From an uncultured Psychrosphaera sp. (lineage in GTDB: Bacteria > Pseudomonadota > Gammaproteobacteria > Enterobacterales > Alteromonadaceae), in contig NZ_CANMSK010000006.1 in the NCBI RefSeq assembly GCF_947500655.1, positions 62,001 through 126,000 of the forward strand: a DNA stretch of 64,000 bases, read 5' to 3'. Numbering within the stretch: position 1 is the first letter of the stretch; each line of letters starts with the position of its first letter. A program made the translations under genes and the position numbers. Below, piece after piece: positions 9,194-19,126 of the stretch. The notes under the pieces are model-generated. The model was not told where the DNA came from. It did no database searches and saw only the letters and a program-made list of their open reading frames with translations.

Positions 9194-10327
9194 ATGAATA
9201 ACCCTAATTATCAAAAAACAGCATCTTTTGTCGAGTCACGCTTTGCAGACTTACTGCTTTCTGATGACTTCGCATTGTCTCGACTAGGGTTCAACCGTGA
9301 GGAATTACGTCAAAGTTCTACCCGTGCGTTATTAGATATTGAAGCAAAAGCTCAAGAAAAAAAGCAAAAAAGACAAGAAACTGAGCAAGAGTTTAAAGTT
9401 TATGTCAGTGAATTTTTCCATGAAACGCTATTCGAATATTTAGAACAACGCGTTGCTGACCCAGATTATATTTTTACTGAACTACTAAATTTTGAACCTG
9501 AGTTACCTAAGCTATTTGATGCTTGTGCCGCTAAAGCTTCTGGTGCAACTCAATTTGAACAAATTATCACAACAATACCTTGGTTAAAAAGCAAGTTTAT
9601 CGAGACCATAAACAACCCTCCTTTTCGCCAAGCTAAATCAATTAAACCTAAAGTTCAAAATTTAGGTTTAGCTATTCGCTATATAGGATTAGACAACACT
9701 AAACTAGTCGTTCTATCACTAGCAGCTCAACACTGGCTACCTCATAGTACTGAACCATATAACACATTTAAAACCCGCTATTGGCAATATGCAATCGCTA
9801 CCGCTAATTGCTCAAGACAACTAGCTAAGTACAATGGATTAAATGAAGTTGTGGCATTTTTCTTAGGCTTATTTCACGCTATTGGTACTTCAGTCGCATT
9901 ACGTTTGTACTTACGTGCATTTGATACTGTCCGAATTGCACAAATGAAAGACTCATTAAAAACAGGCCGTAGAGATATTGAAAAAGTACTTAACAGCCTA
10001 GAAAGTGATCCAAACTTTATTAGTGAAGCGCTAAGTAAGTTTTCTAACCAAATATCTTACAAAATCTTTGAAAAGTTAGGTTTAAAATACGCCGTTGTCG
10101 CACCTTACGCTGAAGAAATAAAAAACAAATTAACATTTGCCCAAGCAAGTCCTATGACCCAAGTATTAATGCAAGCTCGTACATTTGCACAATATAAAAT
10201 ATTGCAAAAAGCACGTTTAATTGAACTCGATGAAGCAAAAATATTTTTAACCAATTATAAAATTAACAACACGGTTATCGCTGAATTGAATCAAGTTAAT
10301 CTTACAAATATCAAATATACCAAATAA
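9194..10327 (+). CDS. HDOD domain protein
   Basis: A 377-residue cytoplasmic protein. The central part (about residues 120-320) resembles the HDOD domain, with an LGLAIRYIGLDNTKLVVL helix pair and AFFLGLFHAIGTSVAL corresponding to the degenerate HD-hydrolase region. The N-terminus has a Lys/Gln-rich charged helix (EAKAQEKKQKRQETEQEF). HDOD proteins lack HD phosphohydrolase activity and usually act in signalling or stress regulation; no catalytic HD pair is evident. No partner domain is fused. Cellular role unknown. Confidence 0.75.
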   Translation: MNNPNYQKTASFVESRFADLLLSDDFALSRLGFNREELRQSSTRALLDIEAKAQEKKQKRQETEQEFKVYVSEFFHETLFEYLEQRVADPDYIFTELLNFEPELPKLFDACAAKASGATQFEQIITTIPWLKSKFIETINNPPFRQAKSIKPKVQNLGLAIRYIGLDNTKLVVLSLAAQHWLPHSTEPYNTFKTRYWQYAIATANCSRQLAKYNGLNEVVAFFLGLFHAIGTSVALRLYLRAFDTVRIAQMKDSLKTGRRDIEKVLNSLESDPNFISEALSKFSNQISYKIFEKLGLKYAVVAPYAEEIKNKLTFAQASPMTQVLMQARTFAQYKILQKARLIELDEAKIFLTNYKINNTVIAELNQVNLTNIKYTK

Positions 10328-11957
<1,630 letters not shown>

Positions 11958-11973
11958 TTTAACTCATGAATAA

Positions 11974-11998
11974 AAAGCCAATGTTATGCATTGGCTTT
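11974..11998 (+). terminator. Intra-operon hairpin between astC and astA
   Basis: A perfect 10-bp stem (AAAGCCAATG/CATTGGCTTT) with a 5-base loop lies 17 bases after the astC stop and 22 bases before the astA ATG. The trailing T-run is short, so it may be a leaky terminator that lowers astA-astD transcript relative to astC, or a stabilising 3' end. Confidence 0.75.
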
Positions 11999-12019
11999 GT
12001 TCTATAAAAGGAATACGGC

Positions 12020-13045
12020 ATGTTTGTAGTGCGCCCTATACAACAAAAAGACTATGCTGAGTTACTGAAAATTGCAGTGGAATCAGGTCATGGCTTTACT
12101 TCGTTACCGGTTAACGAAGAACTAATTGCCAAAAAAATAAACAATGCAGCAGCATCATTTAGTGAAGATGTTGGCGATGAACCTTGTGATCACAGTTATT
12201 TATTTGTAATGGAAGATACCGAAACGGGCCAAATTATGGGTACGACTGGTATTGAGTCTTCTGTTGGCTTAACTGATGCGTTTTATCATTATCATCTAAG
12301 TAAGGTTGTACACAACAGCCGAGAGTTAAAAGTTTACAATACAGCTGAAGTATTAACCCTTTGTAATGACTACACAGGTGCATCTGAATTATGCACGTTA
12401 TTCCTAAGAGAACCTTATCGTGAAGGAATAAACGGTCGAGTATTAAGTAAATGTCGTTTCTTATTTTTGGCACAAAATAAAGCTAGATTTTCAGAAACTG
12501 TTATTGCAGAAATGCGCGGCGTTTCTAATGACGAAGGTCAATCACCGTTTTGGCAGTGGTTAGAAGACAACTTCTTCTCCTTAGATTTCCCAACAGCCGA
12601 TTACTTATCAGGCATTGGTCAAAAAGTATTTATCGCAGAGCTTATGCCTAAATATCCAGTGTATGTAAATTTGTTATCAAAAGCGGCACAAGAAGTTATT
12701 GGTAAAGTGCATGAGAATACAGCGCCTGCGTTAAACTTATTAAAATCTGAAGGATTTAGTTGGAAAGGCTATGTTGATATTTTTGATGCTGGCCCCACTG
12801 TAGAAGCAAACTTGTCACAATTACGCAGTGTTCAAGGCAGTAACTTATATACCGTTGAAGTTGTTGAACAATTAACTGGGGAAGACCATGTTTTAATGTC
12901 TAACCTTGAAGTTGAATTGTTCCGAGCGACGGCAGCCACCGCACAATTAGATAAAACACTGTTGACGATTCAAATCACACAAGAAATTGCTGATGCACTT
13001 AAAGTATCCGCTGGTGAACAGCTTCGTGCAGTTAAATTAATATAG
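12020..13045 (+). CDS. astA: Arginine N-succinyltransferase
   Basis: First enzyme of the ammonia-producing arginine succinyltransferase pathway: succinyl-CoA + L-arginine to N2-succinylarginine. It has 341 residues, as usual. It starts [19 protein letters not shown] and carries [22 protein letters not shown], the CoA-binding region [20 protein letters not shown] and an EMRG motif, all typical AstA sequence within a GNAT-like fold. An AAAGG ribosome site precedes the start. It lies 11 bp before astD. AstB and AstE are not in the window. Confidence 0.95.
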   Translation: MFVVRPIQQKDYAELLKIAVESGHGFTSLPVNEELIAKKINNAAASFSEDVGDEPCDHSYLFVMEDTETGQIMGTTGIESSVGLTDAFYHYHLSKVVHNSRELKVYNTAEVLTLCNDYTGASELCTLFLREPYREGINGRVLSKCRFLFLAQNKARFSETVIAEMRGVSNDEGQSPFWQWLEDNFFSLDFPTADYLSGIGQKVFIAELMPKYPVYVNLLSKAAQEVIGKVHENTAPALNLLKSEGFSWKGYVDIFDAGPTVEANLSQLRSVQGSNLYTVEVVEQLTGEDHVLMSNLEVELFRATAATAQLDKTLLTIQITQEIADALKVSAGEQLRAVKLI

Positions 13046-13056
13046 AGAGCAAAATA

Positions 13057-14550
13057 ATGACTCAATCTGAAAATAAATTTATCGATGGCCAATTCATTAA
13101 TGGTCAATGGCATGCAGGTCAAGGCCATGAATTAGAATCATTAAACCCTTCAACTGACGAACCTCTTTGGCAAGCAAAGTCAGCCACAGTTGCGCAAGTT
13201 AATGACGCAGTTTTAGCAGCACGCGCTGCATTTTTGCCTTGGGCAGATAAAACCGTTGAAGAACGTTTAACTATCGCTAAAAAATTCGCTGAGCTTCTTG
13301 GCGAATACAAAGAACAACTAGCAATGGCCATTGCAATGGAAACGGGTAAACCTTTATGGGAAACTCGTACTGAAATTGGCGCTATGATTGGTAAAGTCGC
13401 TATTTCTGAGAAAGCGTATTTCGAACGCACTGGCACAAAAGAAAATGCCATGCCAGTTGGTAAAGCAATGTTACGTCACCGTCCACATGGTGTTGTTGCG
13501 ATTTATGGCCCTTATAATTTCCCAGGGCATTTACCAAACGGACACATAGTTCCAGCATTAATCGCTGGTAATACAGTGGTATTTAAGCCAAGTGAACTCA
13601 CACCTATGTTTGCGCAACTTATGGTTGAGTTATGGGAAAAAGCGGGCTTACCTGCTGGCGTATTAAACTTAGTTCAAGGTGAAGTTGAAACGGGTAAAGC
13701 ATTAGCTAACCACCCGCAAATTGACGGCTTATTCTTTACTGGTAGTTCTGGTACTGGTCACATTCTACATAAACAATTTGCAGCTCAACCGGGTAAAATA
13801 TTAGCGCTTGAAATGGGGGGTAATAATCCACTTATCGTTTCTAACGCAAGTAATACCAACGCGGTTGTACACGACATTATTCAGTCTGCTTTTGTAACTA
13901 GTGGACAACGTTGTACTTGTGCTCGTCGTTTAATGTTGCCAGAAGGCCCTGAAGGTGACGCAGTACTAGCTAAATTGATTGAATCAACAAAGGCTATCGT
14001 TGTTGGTGATTCTTTACTTGAAGGCGCTCCAGAGCCGTTTATGGGATCTATGATCTCTGAAACTGCAGCACTAGGTATGGTTGCAGTACAACAAGAATTA
14101 GTTGAAATGGGTGGCGAAGTTCTCGTTGAGCTTGTTCACCTAAAAGAAGAAACTGGTTTTGTATCTCCAGGGATCATTGATTGCACTAACATCAAAAACT
14201 TCCCAGATGACGAACACTTTGGTCCATTATTAAAAGTATTCCGATTCAAAGATTTTGACCACGCAATTGAACTGGCTAACGACACATCATTTGGTTTATC
14301 AGCAGGTTTATTAAGTGATGATGCTGCCTTATACGACCGCTTCTTAAGCCGTATCCGTGCAGGAATCGTTAACTGGAACCGTCCAATTACAGGCGCAAGC
14401 AGTGCCGCTCCATTTGGTGGAATTGGTCAAAGTGGTAATCACAGAGCCAGCGCTTATTATGCTGCTGACTACTGCGCTTACCCAGTCGCTTCTGTTGAAC
14501 TAGATAAAGTTGAATTACCAGCAACGTTAAGTCCTGGTCTTTCTATCTAG
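13057..14550 (+). CDS. astD: Succinylglutamic semialdehyde dehydrogenase
   Basis: NAD-dependent aldehyde dehydrogenase (497 aa) oxidising N-succinylglutamate 5-semialdehyde to N-succinylglutamate, the fourth step of arginine degradation. It shows [21 protein letters not shown] (N169-type Asn), FTGSSGTG (cofactor loop), LEMGGNNPL (general base Glu) and GQRCTCARR (catalytic Cys). Start chosen at the ATG 11 bp after astA. A terminator 42 bp past the stop ends the astC-astA-astD run. Confidence 0.95.
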   Translation: MTQSENKFIDGQFINGQWHAGQGHELESLNPSTDEPLWQAKSATVAQVNDAVLAARAAFLPWADKTVEERLTIAKKFAELLGEYKEQLAMAIAMETGKPLWETRTEIGAMIGKVAISEKAYFERTGTKENAMPVGKAMLRHRPHGVVAIYGPYNFPGHLPNGHIVPALIAGNTVVFKPSELTPMFAQLMVELWEKAGLPAGVLNLVQGEVETGKALANHPQIDGLFFTGSSGTGHILHKQFAAQPGKILALEMGGNNPLIVSNASNTNAVVHDIIQSAFVTSGQRCTCARRLMLPEGPEGDAVLAKLIESTKAIVVGDSLLEGAPEPFMGSMISETAALGMVAVQQELVEMGGEVLVELVHLKEETGFVSPGIIDCTNIKNFPDDEHFGPLLKVFRFKDFDHAIELANDTSFGLSAGLLSDDAALYDRFLSRIRAGIVNWNRPITGASSAAPFGGIGQSGNHRASAYYAADYCAYPVASVELDKVELPATLSPGLSI

Positions 14551-14591
14551 ATTTTTTAGTTACGCCATTTATATATTAACCGGTACATATT

Positions 14592-14612
14592 AAAGGCAGC
14601 TTAGCTGCCTTT
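14592..14612 (+). terminator. Terminator after astD
   Basis: Stem AAAGGCAGC/GCTGCCTTT with a 3-base loop, followed by further T residues. It lies 42 bp past the astD stop and 29 bp before the DUF1338 gene. Confidence 0.85.
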
Positions 14613-14640
14613 TTAATAACTTTGTTTAGGAAGAAATACT

Positions 14641-15447
14641 ATGCATAAAAATGTAAACGAACTATTTGATAACCTTTGGCAAAATTACTTAACCGTTACC
14701 CCTTCTGCTGACAAAATTCACACGCTTTTAGGTGAGCAAAACGGTAAAGATGTTATTAATGATCATATTGCATTACGTACTTTTAATATTGAAAAAGTAA
14801 ATTTAGCAAAGTTAGCCGCTCATTTTGAAGCTTTAGGTTATAAAGATTGTGGCGATTATGATTTTGTTGCTAAAAAATTAAAAGCCAAACACTTTGAACA
14901 CCCTAATACTGAATTACCAAAAGTATTTATCAGTGAATTACTGGTTGAAGAATTCCCACAGAATGTACAAACCATTATTCATAACATGGTTGATCAAATT
15001 TCTATTGATGCCGTCACAGCCGATAACTTCCCGTACTCAGGTACGCATTGGAAAGTAAGTCATGCTGAATACAAAATGCTACTTGAAGAAAGTGAATATG
15101 CCGCATGGATGGCCGCTTGGGGTTACCGAGCAAACCACTTCACAGTAAGCATCAACCAACTTAGTCAGTACTCAACTATTGAACAAGTTAATGAAAAATT
15201 AAAAGCTTCTGATTTTGTATTAAACAGTGCCGGTGGCGAAATTAAAGGTTCTGCTGACGTATTGTTAGAGCAATCTTCAACAATGGCAGACTCTGCAGTA
15301 GCTAACTTCAGTGACGGTAATTTCACTATTCCAAGCTGTTTTTATGAGTTTGCATTACGTTATCCGCTACCTTCTGGCGAACTTTATACCGGTTTTGTTG
15401 CAGCTTCTGCTGATAAGATCTTTGAAAGTACCAACGTAAAAGGTTAG
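14641..15447 (+). CDS. DUF1338 domain protein (2-oxoadipate dioxygenase/decarboxylase-like)
   Basis: A 268-residue protein of the DUF1338 (HglS/YdcJ-like) family. Family members are Fe(II)-dependent and use 2-oxoacids; one branch converts 2-oxoadipate to 2-hydroxyglutarate in lysine catabolism. Metal-ligand candidates are His in NDHIALRTF (about residue 40), His in SGTHWKVSHAEYK and a C-terminal Glu in FYEFALRYP. It is the short form, roughly 60% of the length of HglS. Its position behind astD is recurrent in Alteromonadales and suggests a role in amino-acid breakdown, but the substrate here is unknown. Confidence 0.82.
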   Translation: MHKNVNELFDNLWQNYLTVTPSADKIHTLLGEQNGKDVINDHIALRTFNIEKVNLAKLAAHFEALGYKDCGDYDFVAKKLKAKHFEHPNTELPKVFISELLVEEFPQNVQTIIHNMVDQISIDAVTADNFPYSGTHWKVSHAEYKMLLEESEYAAWMAAWGYRANHFTVSINQLSQYSTIEQVNEKLKASDFVLNSAGGEIKGSADVLLEQSSTMADSAVANFSDGNFTIPSCFYEFALRYPLPSGELYTGFVAASADKIFESTNVKG

Positions 15448-15528
15448 ATTATAGGGAATCTTGGTTCAGTGATCTTTATTTTTACTGAACCAACTTAACT
15501 TTATAGGTATTTTTTATAGGTATTAGCA

Positions 15529-15879
15529 ATGGTCACAGATAAACCAGCATATGATCAATTAATAGATTATTTAACAACCAGCAAATCAATATTTCATAAT
15601 ACAACGGCTCCAGTTGCCGACATGCCAACAATTGAAACCTTGATGGAAGAAGAATTGTCTGAGCAGATCATCAATTTATGCACCCAACAAGAAGCATTAG
15701 AGATCAATCACAGAGCGATTATCGTGCGTGAAGTTGATGGTATTGTTTATGATATTCAACAAGTGCTAGAAGGTTATTGGACTAACCATGCGACAGAAGA
15801 GCAAGCTGAGTTTATCCATGAATTTGCTGGTTTAATTAAAAATGTATTTGATTCAGCCATTGCTGAATTATTAGATTAA
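15529..15879 (+). CDS. DUF3802 family protein
   Basis: Small acidic cytoplasmic protein (116 aa), predicted all-helical. It contains a central IIVREVDGIVYDIQQVLEGYW motif and a C-terminal IHEFAGLIKNVFDSAIAELL helix, which match what I recall of DUF3802 from Shewanella and Vibrio. No catalytic motif and no cysteine pair that would suggest metal binding. It is probably co-transcribed with the following OsmC gene (36 bp gap). Function unknown. Confidence 0.72.
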   Translation: MVTDKPAYDQLIDYLTTSKSIFHNTTAPVADMPTIETLMEEELSEQIINLCTQQEALEINHRAIIVREVDGIVYDIQQVLEGYWTNHATEEQAEFIHEFAGLIKNVFDSAIAELLD

Positions 15880-15915
15880 TCGTTTCCCAAAATAAAAAAC
15901 TCAAAAGTAGAAAAC

Positions 15916-16320
15916 ATGAAAGCAAAAATATCTTGGATTGATGGAATGGCCTTTGTTGGTCATTCAGAAACGGGTCATAAAGTTGTTATCGACGGCGACC
16001 GTGAAGGTGGCGCACCATCACCAATGGAAATGGTTCTAATGTCGGTTGGTAGCTGTAGCGCAATAGATGTGGTTTCTATCTTAGAAAAAGCCCGTCAAAA
16101 AATTCAAAATGTAGATGTAGAACTAAGCGCAGAACGTGCTGAAACCGTCCCTAAGGTATTTACTTCTATTCACCTTAACTTTGTAGTAACAGGCACAGAC
16201 GTAGTAGAAAAACACGTAGAACGTGCCGTAGCACTGTCTGCCGACAAATACTGCTCAGTAGCGAAGATGCTAGAAAACTCAGCGACAATTACGCATAGTT
16301 TTGAGATTAAGCAAGCTTAG
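15916..16320 (+). CDS. OsmC family protein (YhfA type)
   Basis: A 134-residue OsmC/Ohr-fold protein closest to E. coli YhfA in recalled sequence (APSPMEMVLMSVGSCSAIDVVSIL, then SADKYCSVAKML). The two conserved redox cysteines are at about residues 48 and 116, which supports thiol-dependent peroxide chemistry, though YhfA itself has no firm substrate. In enterobacteria yhfA neighbours crp; here the following DNA is accessory. A heptamer repeat begins 3 bases past the stop codon. Confidence 0.9.
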   Translation: MKAKISWIDGMAFVGHSETGHKVVIDGDREGGAPSPMEMVLMSVGSCSAIDVVSILEKARQKIQNVDVELSAERAETVPKVFTSIHLNFVVTGTDVVEKHVERAVALSADKYCSVAKMLENSATITHSFEIKQA

Positions 16321-16323
16321 TCG

Positions 16324-16383
16324 AGCTGTAAGCTGTAAGCTGTAAGCTGTAAGCTGTAAGCTGTAAGCTGTAAGCTGTAAGCT
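16324..16383. repeat. Heptanucleotide microsatellite, AGCTGTA x 8
   Basis: Eight exact tandem copies of AGCTGTA plus four bases of a ninth. The tract begins immediately downstream of the OsmC-family stop codon and marks the boundary between conserved chromosome and the cassette region. Copy number is likely to vary by replication slippage. Confidence 0.97.
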
Positions 16384-16416
16384 TGATGTGACCTCGTAAA
16401 AGTAGACATGGGGTTA

Positions 16417-16518
16417 ATTTAACGCCCCATTCAGGGACGGGTAATAGCTTGCTAAAAATGTCCAACGGAGCGGAACCGAGCAAACTGTTAGCAGTCCCAC
16501 TTTAAATACTTGTTAGCA
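16417..16518 (-). other. attC recombination site 1 (integron cassette end)
   Basis: Read on the minus strand this begins GCTAACAAG, contains GTGGGAC and its partner GTCCC about 60 bases later, and ends GGGGCGTTAAAT with a GTTRRRY consensus (GTTAAAT). The arms fold into an imperfect hairpin with a large GCTAA/TTAGC inner stem, as in the attC sites of Vibrio and Alteromonadales cassettes (TAACAA...GGGAC...GTCCC...GCGTTA). It directly follows the DUF2971 gene. Confidence 0.85.
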
Positions 16519-16523
16519 TACCC

Positions 16524-17165
16524 TTATAAATCCAACGTACTAAATTCATTATTATTACTCATTAAATAGGTTATTTGAATACCATACTTGTTAGATATTT
16601 GACGAAAAACACTATCATATTTAAGGCCTCTCATTCCAAAAATTATTCGTGTTGGAACAGCGGAAATATATTCGTCTTTAGAATACTCATTCTGGAATAG
16701 CCTATATTCATTTTCATATTCCCAGCAACTAGATTTACTATTTAAAATCCCAAGATCCTGTGGTTGTAGTTTTCCATCTAATATCTCTTTTGTTTGTTCT
16801 ATAGAAATTGATGGTGGACCATTATACTCTATTTTCCTGATATCGTACTCTTCAGGAGATAAGTCATATTCAAAACACACGCCTGAATAGCCACCGGCAT
16901 AATGCGCCCATAAAAGCTCATTTTTAAAACAACGGGTGAAGCTGACTGTTCTTTTTAAGGCAATTTTAAAGAATAGTTTATCTCTAATATCTATAGAGTT
17001 ATTATCTACCAATAGTTCTACTATTGATTCAGTACGATTCCAACTTCCTTCAAGAGGGTCATTTAATGCCTTACAAGGAGGGAGAAATATTCGTTGATTT
17101 ACAATCATATCTAACGAGTGTAGAAAACCATCACCTTCTAAAGATTTAAACTTATAAAGTTTCAT
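16524..17165 (-). CDS. DUF2971 family protein, integron cassette gene
   Basis: A 213-residue soluble protein of the DUF2971 family. It starts MKLYKFKSLEGDG and contains RIFLPPCKALNDPLEGSW, a SFTRCFKNELLWAHYAGGYSG core and WEYENEYRLF, the recurring family motifs (LNDPxE, WxHYA, GxCxxF, WxxExEYR). The biochemical activity of the family is unknown; members often turn up in mobile and defence-associated regions. It is bracketed by attC 2 upstream and attC 1 downstream and has no promoter of its own visible, as is common in cassettes. A GAGAA ribosome site lies 8 bases before the ATG. Confidence 0.85.
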   Translation of the reverse strand: MKLYKFKSLEGDGFLHSLDMIVNQRIFLPPCKALNDPLEGSWNRTESIVELLVDNNSIDIRDKLFFKIALKRTVSFTRCFKNELLWAHYAGGYSGVCFEYDLSPEEYDIRKIEYNGPPSISIEQTKEILDGKLQPQDLGILNSKSSCWEYENEYRLFQNEYSKDEYISAVPTRIIFGMRGLKYDSVFRQISNKYGIQITYLMSNNNEFSTLDL

Positions 17166-17193
17166 ATAATTCTCATTGAGTCCAACGATGGCA

Positions 17194-17292
17194 TGCTAAC
17201 GCCTGGTTATGGAGTGAATTTAGGTTTGCTAAAATTGGTGAGGAACGAAAATAGCCAACTTTATTTTGTTCCATTTGTACAGCTTGTTAGGT
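17194..17292 (-). other. attC recombination site 2
   Basis: The minus strand starts ACCTAACAAGCTG, has GGAAC and its complement GTTCC around the centre, and ends CCAGGCGTTAGCA. The outer arms TAACAAGCTG and CCAGGCGTTA are the canonical R''/R' pair. The core TTTTAGCAAA is shared with attC 1 (TTTTTAGCAA), so the two sites belong to one attC family. Confidence 0.9.
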
Positions 17293-17797
17293 TTCGTTGC
17301 CACACGTGTTTTATACTTTTCTTTGACTTATAAACAAAATCACCTGCTGAAAACTCATACACCATAGCATCATAACTATATCCGGTAGTTACTTCTTCTC
17401 CATTTGGAGTTACGCATTCAGTATATTGATTTTCACTTAGCCGAAGTTCGATAGTTGCATTAAACCATTTAGCTTTCACTGGGTATTCTTCTTCTCCAAA
17501 AAATAAGACAGGATCTATTGATGGAGGGTTATCGCTACATGCGCCTTTAACAAAAGAGTTAAGGAATAATTCTCCGTCCTTTAATTCCCAAGTGCCTTGA
17601 TAGCCTCGCCAATTAGCGGAACACAAACCTTTAGAATCAAGCATTAAGTGTATTTCTTCAAAGGTAAATAAAGTCTCCAAAGGATTAGATTCAATACCTT
17701 GTGAAACACCATCAACTATGAAAGTTTCTTTAATTTGCTGTGTAGCAAAACTAGAACTAGAAAAAGCGATTAATATTAAAATAAGAAATTTAGACAT
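17261..17797 (-). CDS. Secreted/periplasmic protein of unknown function, integron cassette gene
   Basis: A 178-residue protein with a signal peptide (MSKFLILILIAFSSSSFA, cleavage probably after Ala 18) and a mature part rich in beta-type sequence. Four cysteines in the mature part (GLCSANW, GACSDN, YTECVTP and near the C-terminus) could form disulfides. I do not recognise a family. The ATG lies 16 bases past the attC 3 boundary with a strong AGGAG site, the tight packing typical of cassettes. The reading frame runs past the TAA in the R'' box of attC 2, so the last 7-8 residues are encoded by the recombination site. Confidence 0.8.
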   Translation of the reverse strand: MSKFLILILIAFSSSSFATQQIKETFIVDGVSQGIESNPLETLFTFEEIHLMLDSKGLCSANWRGYQGTWELKDGELFLNSFVKGACSDNPPSIDPVLFFGEEEYPVKAKWFNATIELRLSENQYTECVTPNGEEVTTGYSYDAMVYEFSAGDFVYKSKKSIKHVWQRNLTSCTNGTK

Positions 17798-17812
17798 ACT
17801 ACTCCTTTAAAA

Positions 17813-17966
17813 ACCTAACGAGGCTGTAGAATTACTCCGACAGCCCAAATTGATTGAAAATGGAGTTCCTTTAGCAAATGCTAAGCGCTTTTCTCGCACT
17901 ATGTAATGCATTTGGAACTCATAAAGTTGGCCGTCTTTATTAAAAAAGAGTTATTCTACGGCCTCA
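17813..17966 (-). other. attC-like site 3 (long form), geneless cassette
   Basis: A 150-bp imperfect inverted repeat. The outer arms at 17820-17837 and 17948-17965 pair in 16 of 18 positions. Inner arms GAGTTCC (17863) and GGAACTC (17914) also pair. The minus-strand 3' end GTTAGGT fits the GTTRRRY core. No reading frame is inside it, and its other end abuts attC 4, so the unit is a cassette made only of a recombination site. Confidence 0.65.
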
Positions 17967-18065
17967 CGCCTGAATAATGTGTGAACTAGTTTGGCAGTTT
18001 TATTGCGTCGTTTGCAACTAAAAATGACAAACTAAAGTGAATCACTATTCATTCTCTTGTTATGT
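17961..18065 (-). other. attC-like site 4 with degenerate core
   Basis: The minus strand starts ACATAACAAGAG and ends TTCAGGCGTGAGGC. The arms GAATAGTG and its partner CACATTATTC pair imperfectly, and the inner ATTTTTAG is shared with attC 1 and 2. The 3' core reads GTGAGGC where GTTAGGC would be expected, so this end has probably lost function by a single T to G change. Confidence 0.7.
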
Positions 18066-18437
18066 GTTTTTTAAAGGAATATCGCCATAGCCCCATATAA
18101 GAGTACCGATAATAGCTAATAAAAAACCAGTCCACTTGATGAGATTAAAATATAGACCGTAATCTTTTTTTAACTCTTTAAAATCGGCACTACTTAAGAT
18201 ACCTGTAGGGTAAATGTAACTACTTATAATATTATTTTTAATTTCGATCCAAACAACCAAAGCTACAATAATTGAACCGCATCTTTGAAACCACGTTGCA
18301 ATAGTTTCTTTTTCTGGGATTAAACTAGATACGCATAATGCAATTATTGGAACGGCAATAGCTAATAAAATAATAGGTACTGTTGTCCAGAGGCTTCTTA
18401 CTATTTTCTTTCTAGCTTCTACTTCCCACTTTTCCAA
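18060..18437 (-). CDS. Small membrane protein, integron cassette gene
   Basis: A 125-residue protein with three hydrophobic segments (about residues 18-38, 48-66 and 97-117), a basic N-terminus and a charged loop after the second segment. The start is a TTG preceded by GGAG 8 bases upstream. The TAA stop lies within the R'' box of attC 4 (ACATAACAAG), which places the gene in the cassette cluster. I do not recognise the family and cannot assign a function. Confidence 0.7.
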   Translation of the reverse strand: MEKWEVEARKKIVRSLWTTVPIILLAIAVPIIALCVSSLIPEKETIATWFQRCGSIIVALVVWIEIKNNIISSYIYPTGILSSADFKELKKDYGLYFNLIKWTGFLLAIIGTLIWGYGDIPLKNT

Positions 18438-18728
18438 AATCTATACTCCGAGAAACACATAATATGTTTATAGCGAGTGAATCCCGCGTTTTTTTTTACC
18501 GAGTCATCGCTCACTTTTCTTAATCATTTATTTTTACCAGAGTCGTGAATCAATTACTAGAAAAAGTAATTTGGAAATAAAGCTGTAATGCTTTTGCTTT
18601 TAAGCCTCCATCTAAACATTCCTGAAATAAAATAAGTTTTCAAAGTATGAGGCATTAATCCATGGATGGATGTAATTAGGGCAACGCAGGACGCAGTTGC
18701 CGAGGACGTCGAATAAGGGATGGTTTTT

Positions 18729-18781
18729 CACATCAAGGATGATGGGATGTCATCAAAACAGGGATGTTTTATTAGATGACC
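18729..18781. repeat. GGATG-rich hairpin repeat, copy 1
   Basis: A 53-bp element beginning CACATCAAGG and ending GATGACC. GTCATC pairs with GATGAC and AAAAC with GTTTT. It is closely similar to the copy 188 bp downstream. Confidence 0.8.
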
Positions 18782-18916
18782 AAAGGACGAATATACATCC
18801 CGTTTTTGAGAATAAAACTTAATTTCATTGAAGATTAGAATGTTTGTTAGGAGCGGCGCTCTGTTTGATTATAAAGAGTCGCCTACCTTTTTTGGCTGTT
18901 GCAAAAAGGTATAATT

Positions 18917-18968
18917 CACATCATGGACGATGGGATGTCATCAATACAAGGATGTTTTCTTGATGACC
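18917..18968. repeat. GGATG-rich hairpin repeat, copy 2
   Basis: A 52-bp element beginning CACATCATGG and ending GATGACC, with a perfect GTCATCAA/TTGATGAC stem. It shares the order GATGGGATGTCATCAA, then GGATGTTTT, with copy 1. Such elements probably form a dispersed family in this genome. Confidence 0.8.
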
Positions 18969-19126
18969 GCCGAGGGGCGAAACCGTTAGTGCATAATAAT
19001 GTAATTTAAAACTAAAAATCTGAAATGAAGTATAAAATAAATTCGCTTTAAAAAGGCTGGCAACCTGCACCGCAGGTAAAACAACCTTTGCCTTTGCTCT
19101 TAAAATGCAATTTAAAAAACAAAAGA

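Larger units (their letters stand above)
18438..19126. other. Gene-free accessory stretch with hairpin repeats
   Basis: About 690 bp with no supportable reading frame. It contains a hairpin AGCGA(G)TGA/TCATCGCT around 18459-18513, the stem GGCAAC/GTTGCC at 18680-18701, two copies of a 52-53-bp GGATG-rich repeat, and an ACCTTTTTTG/CAAAAAGGT stem around 18880-18910. No further full attC core was found. Confidence 0.6.

Noticed and set aside
18459..18513. Possible fifth attC site upstream of the membrane-protein cassette
   Set aside because: There is an AGCGA(G)TGA/TCATCGCT hairpin, but neither a TAACAA arm nor a GTTRRRY core is present.
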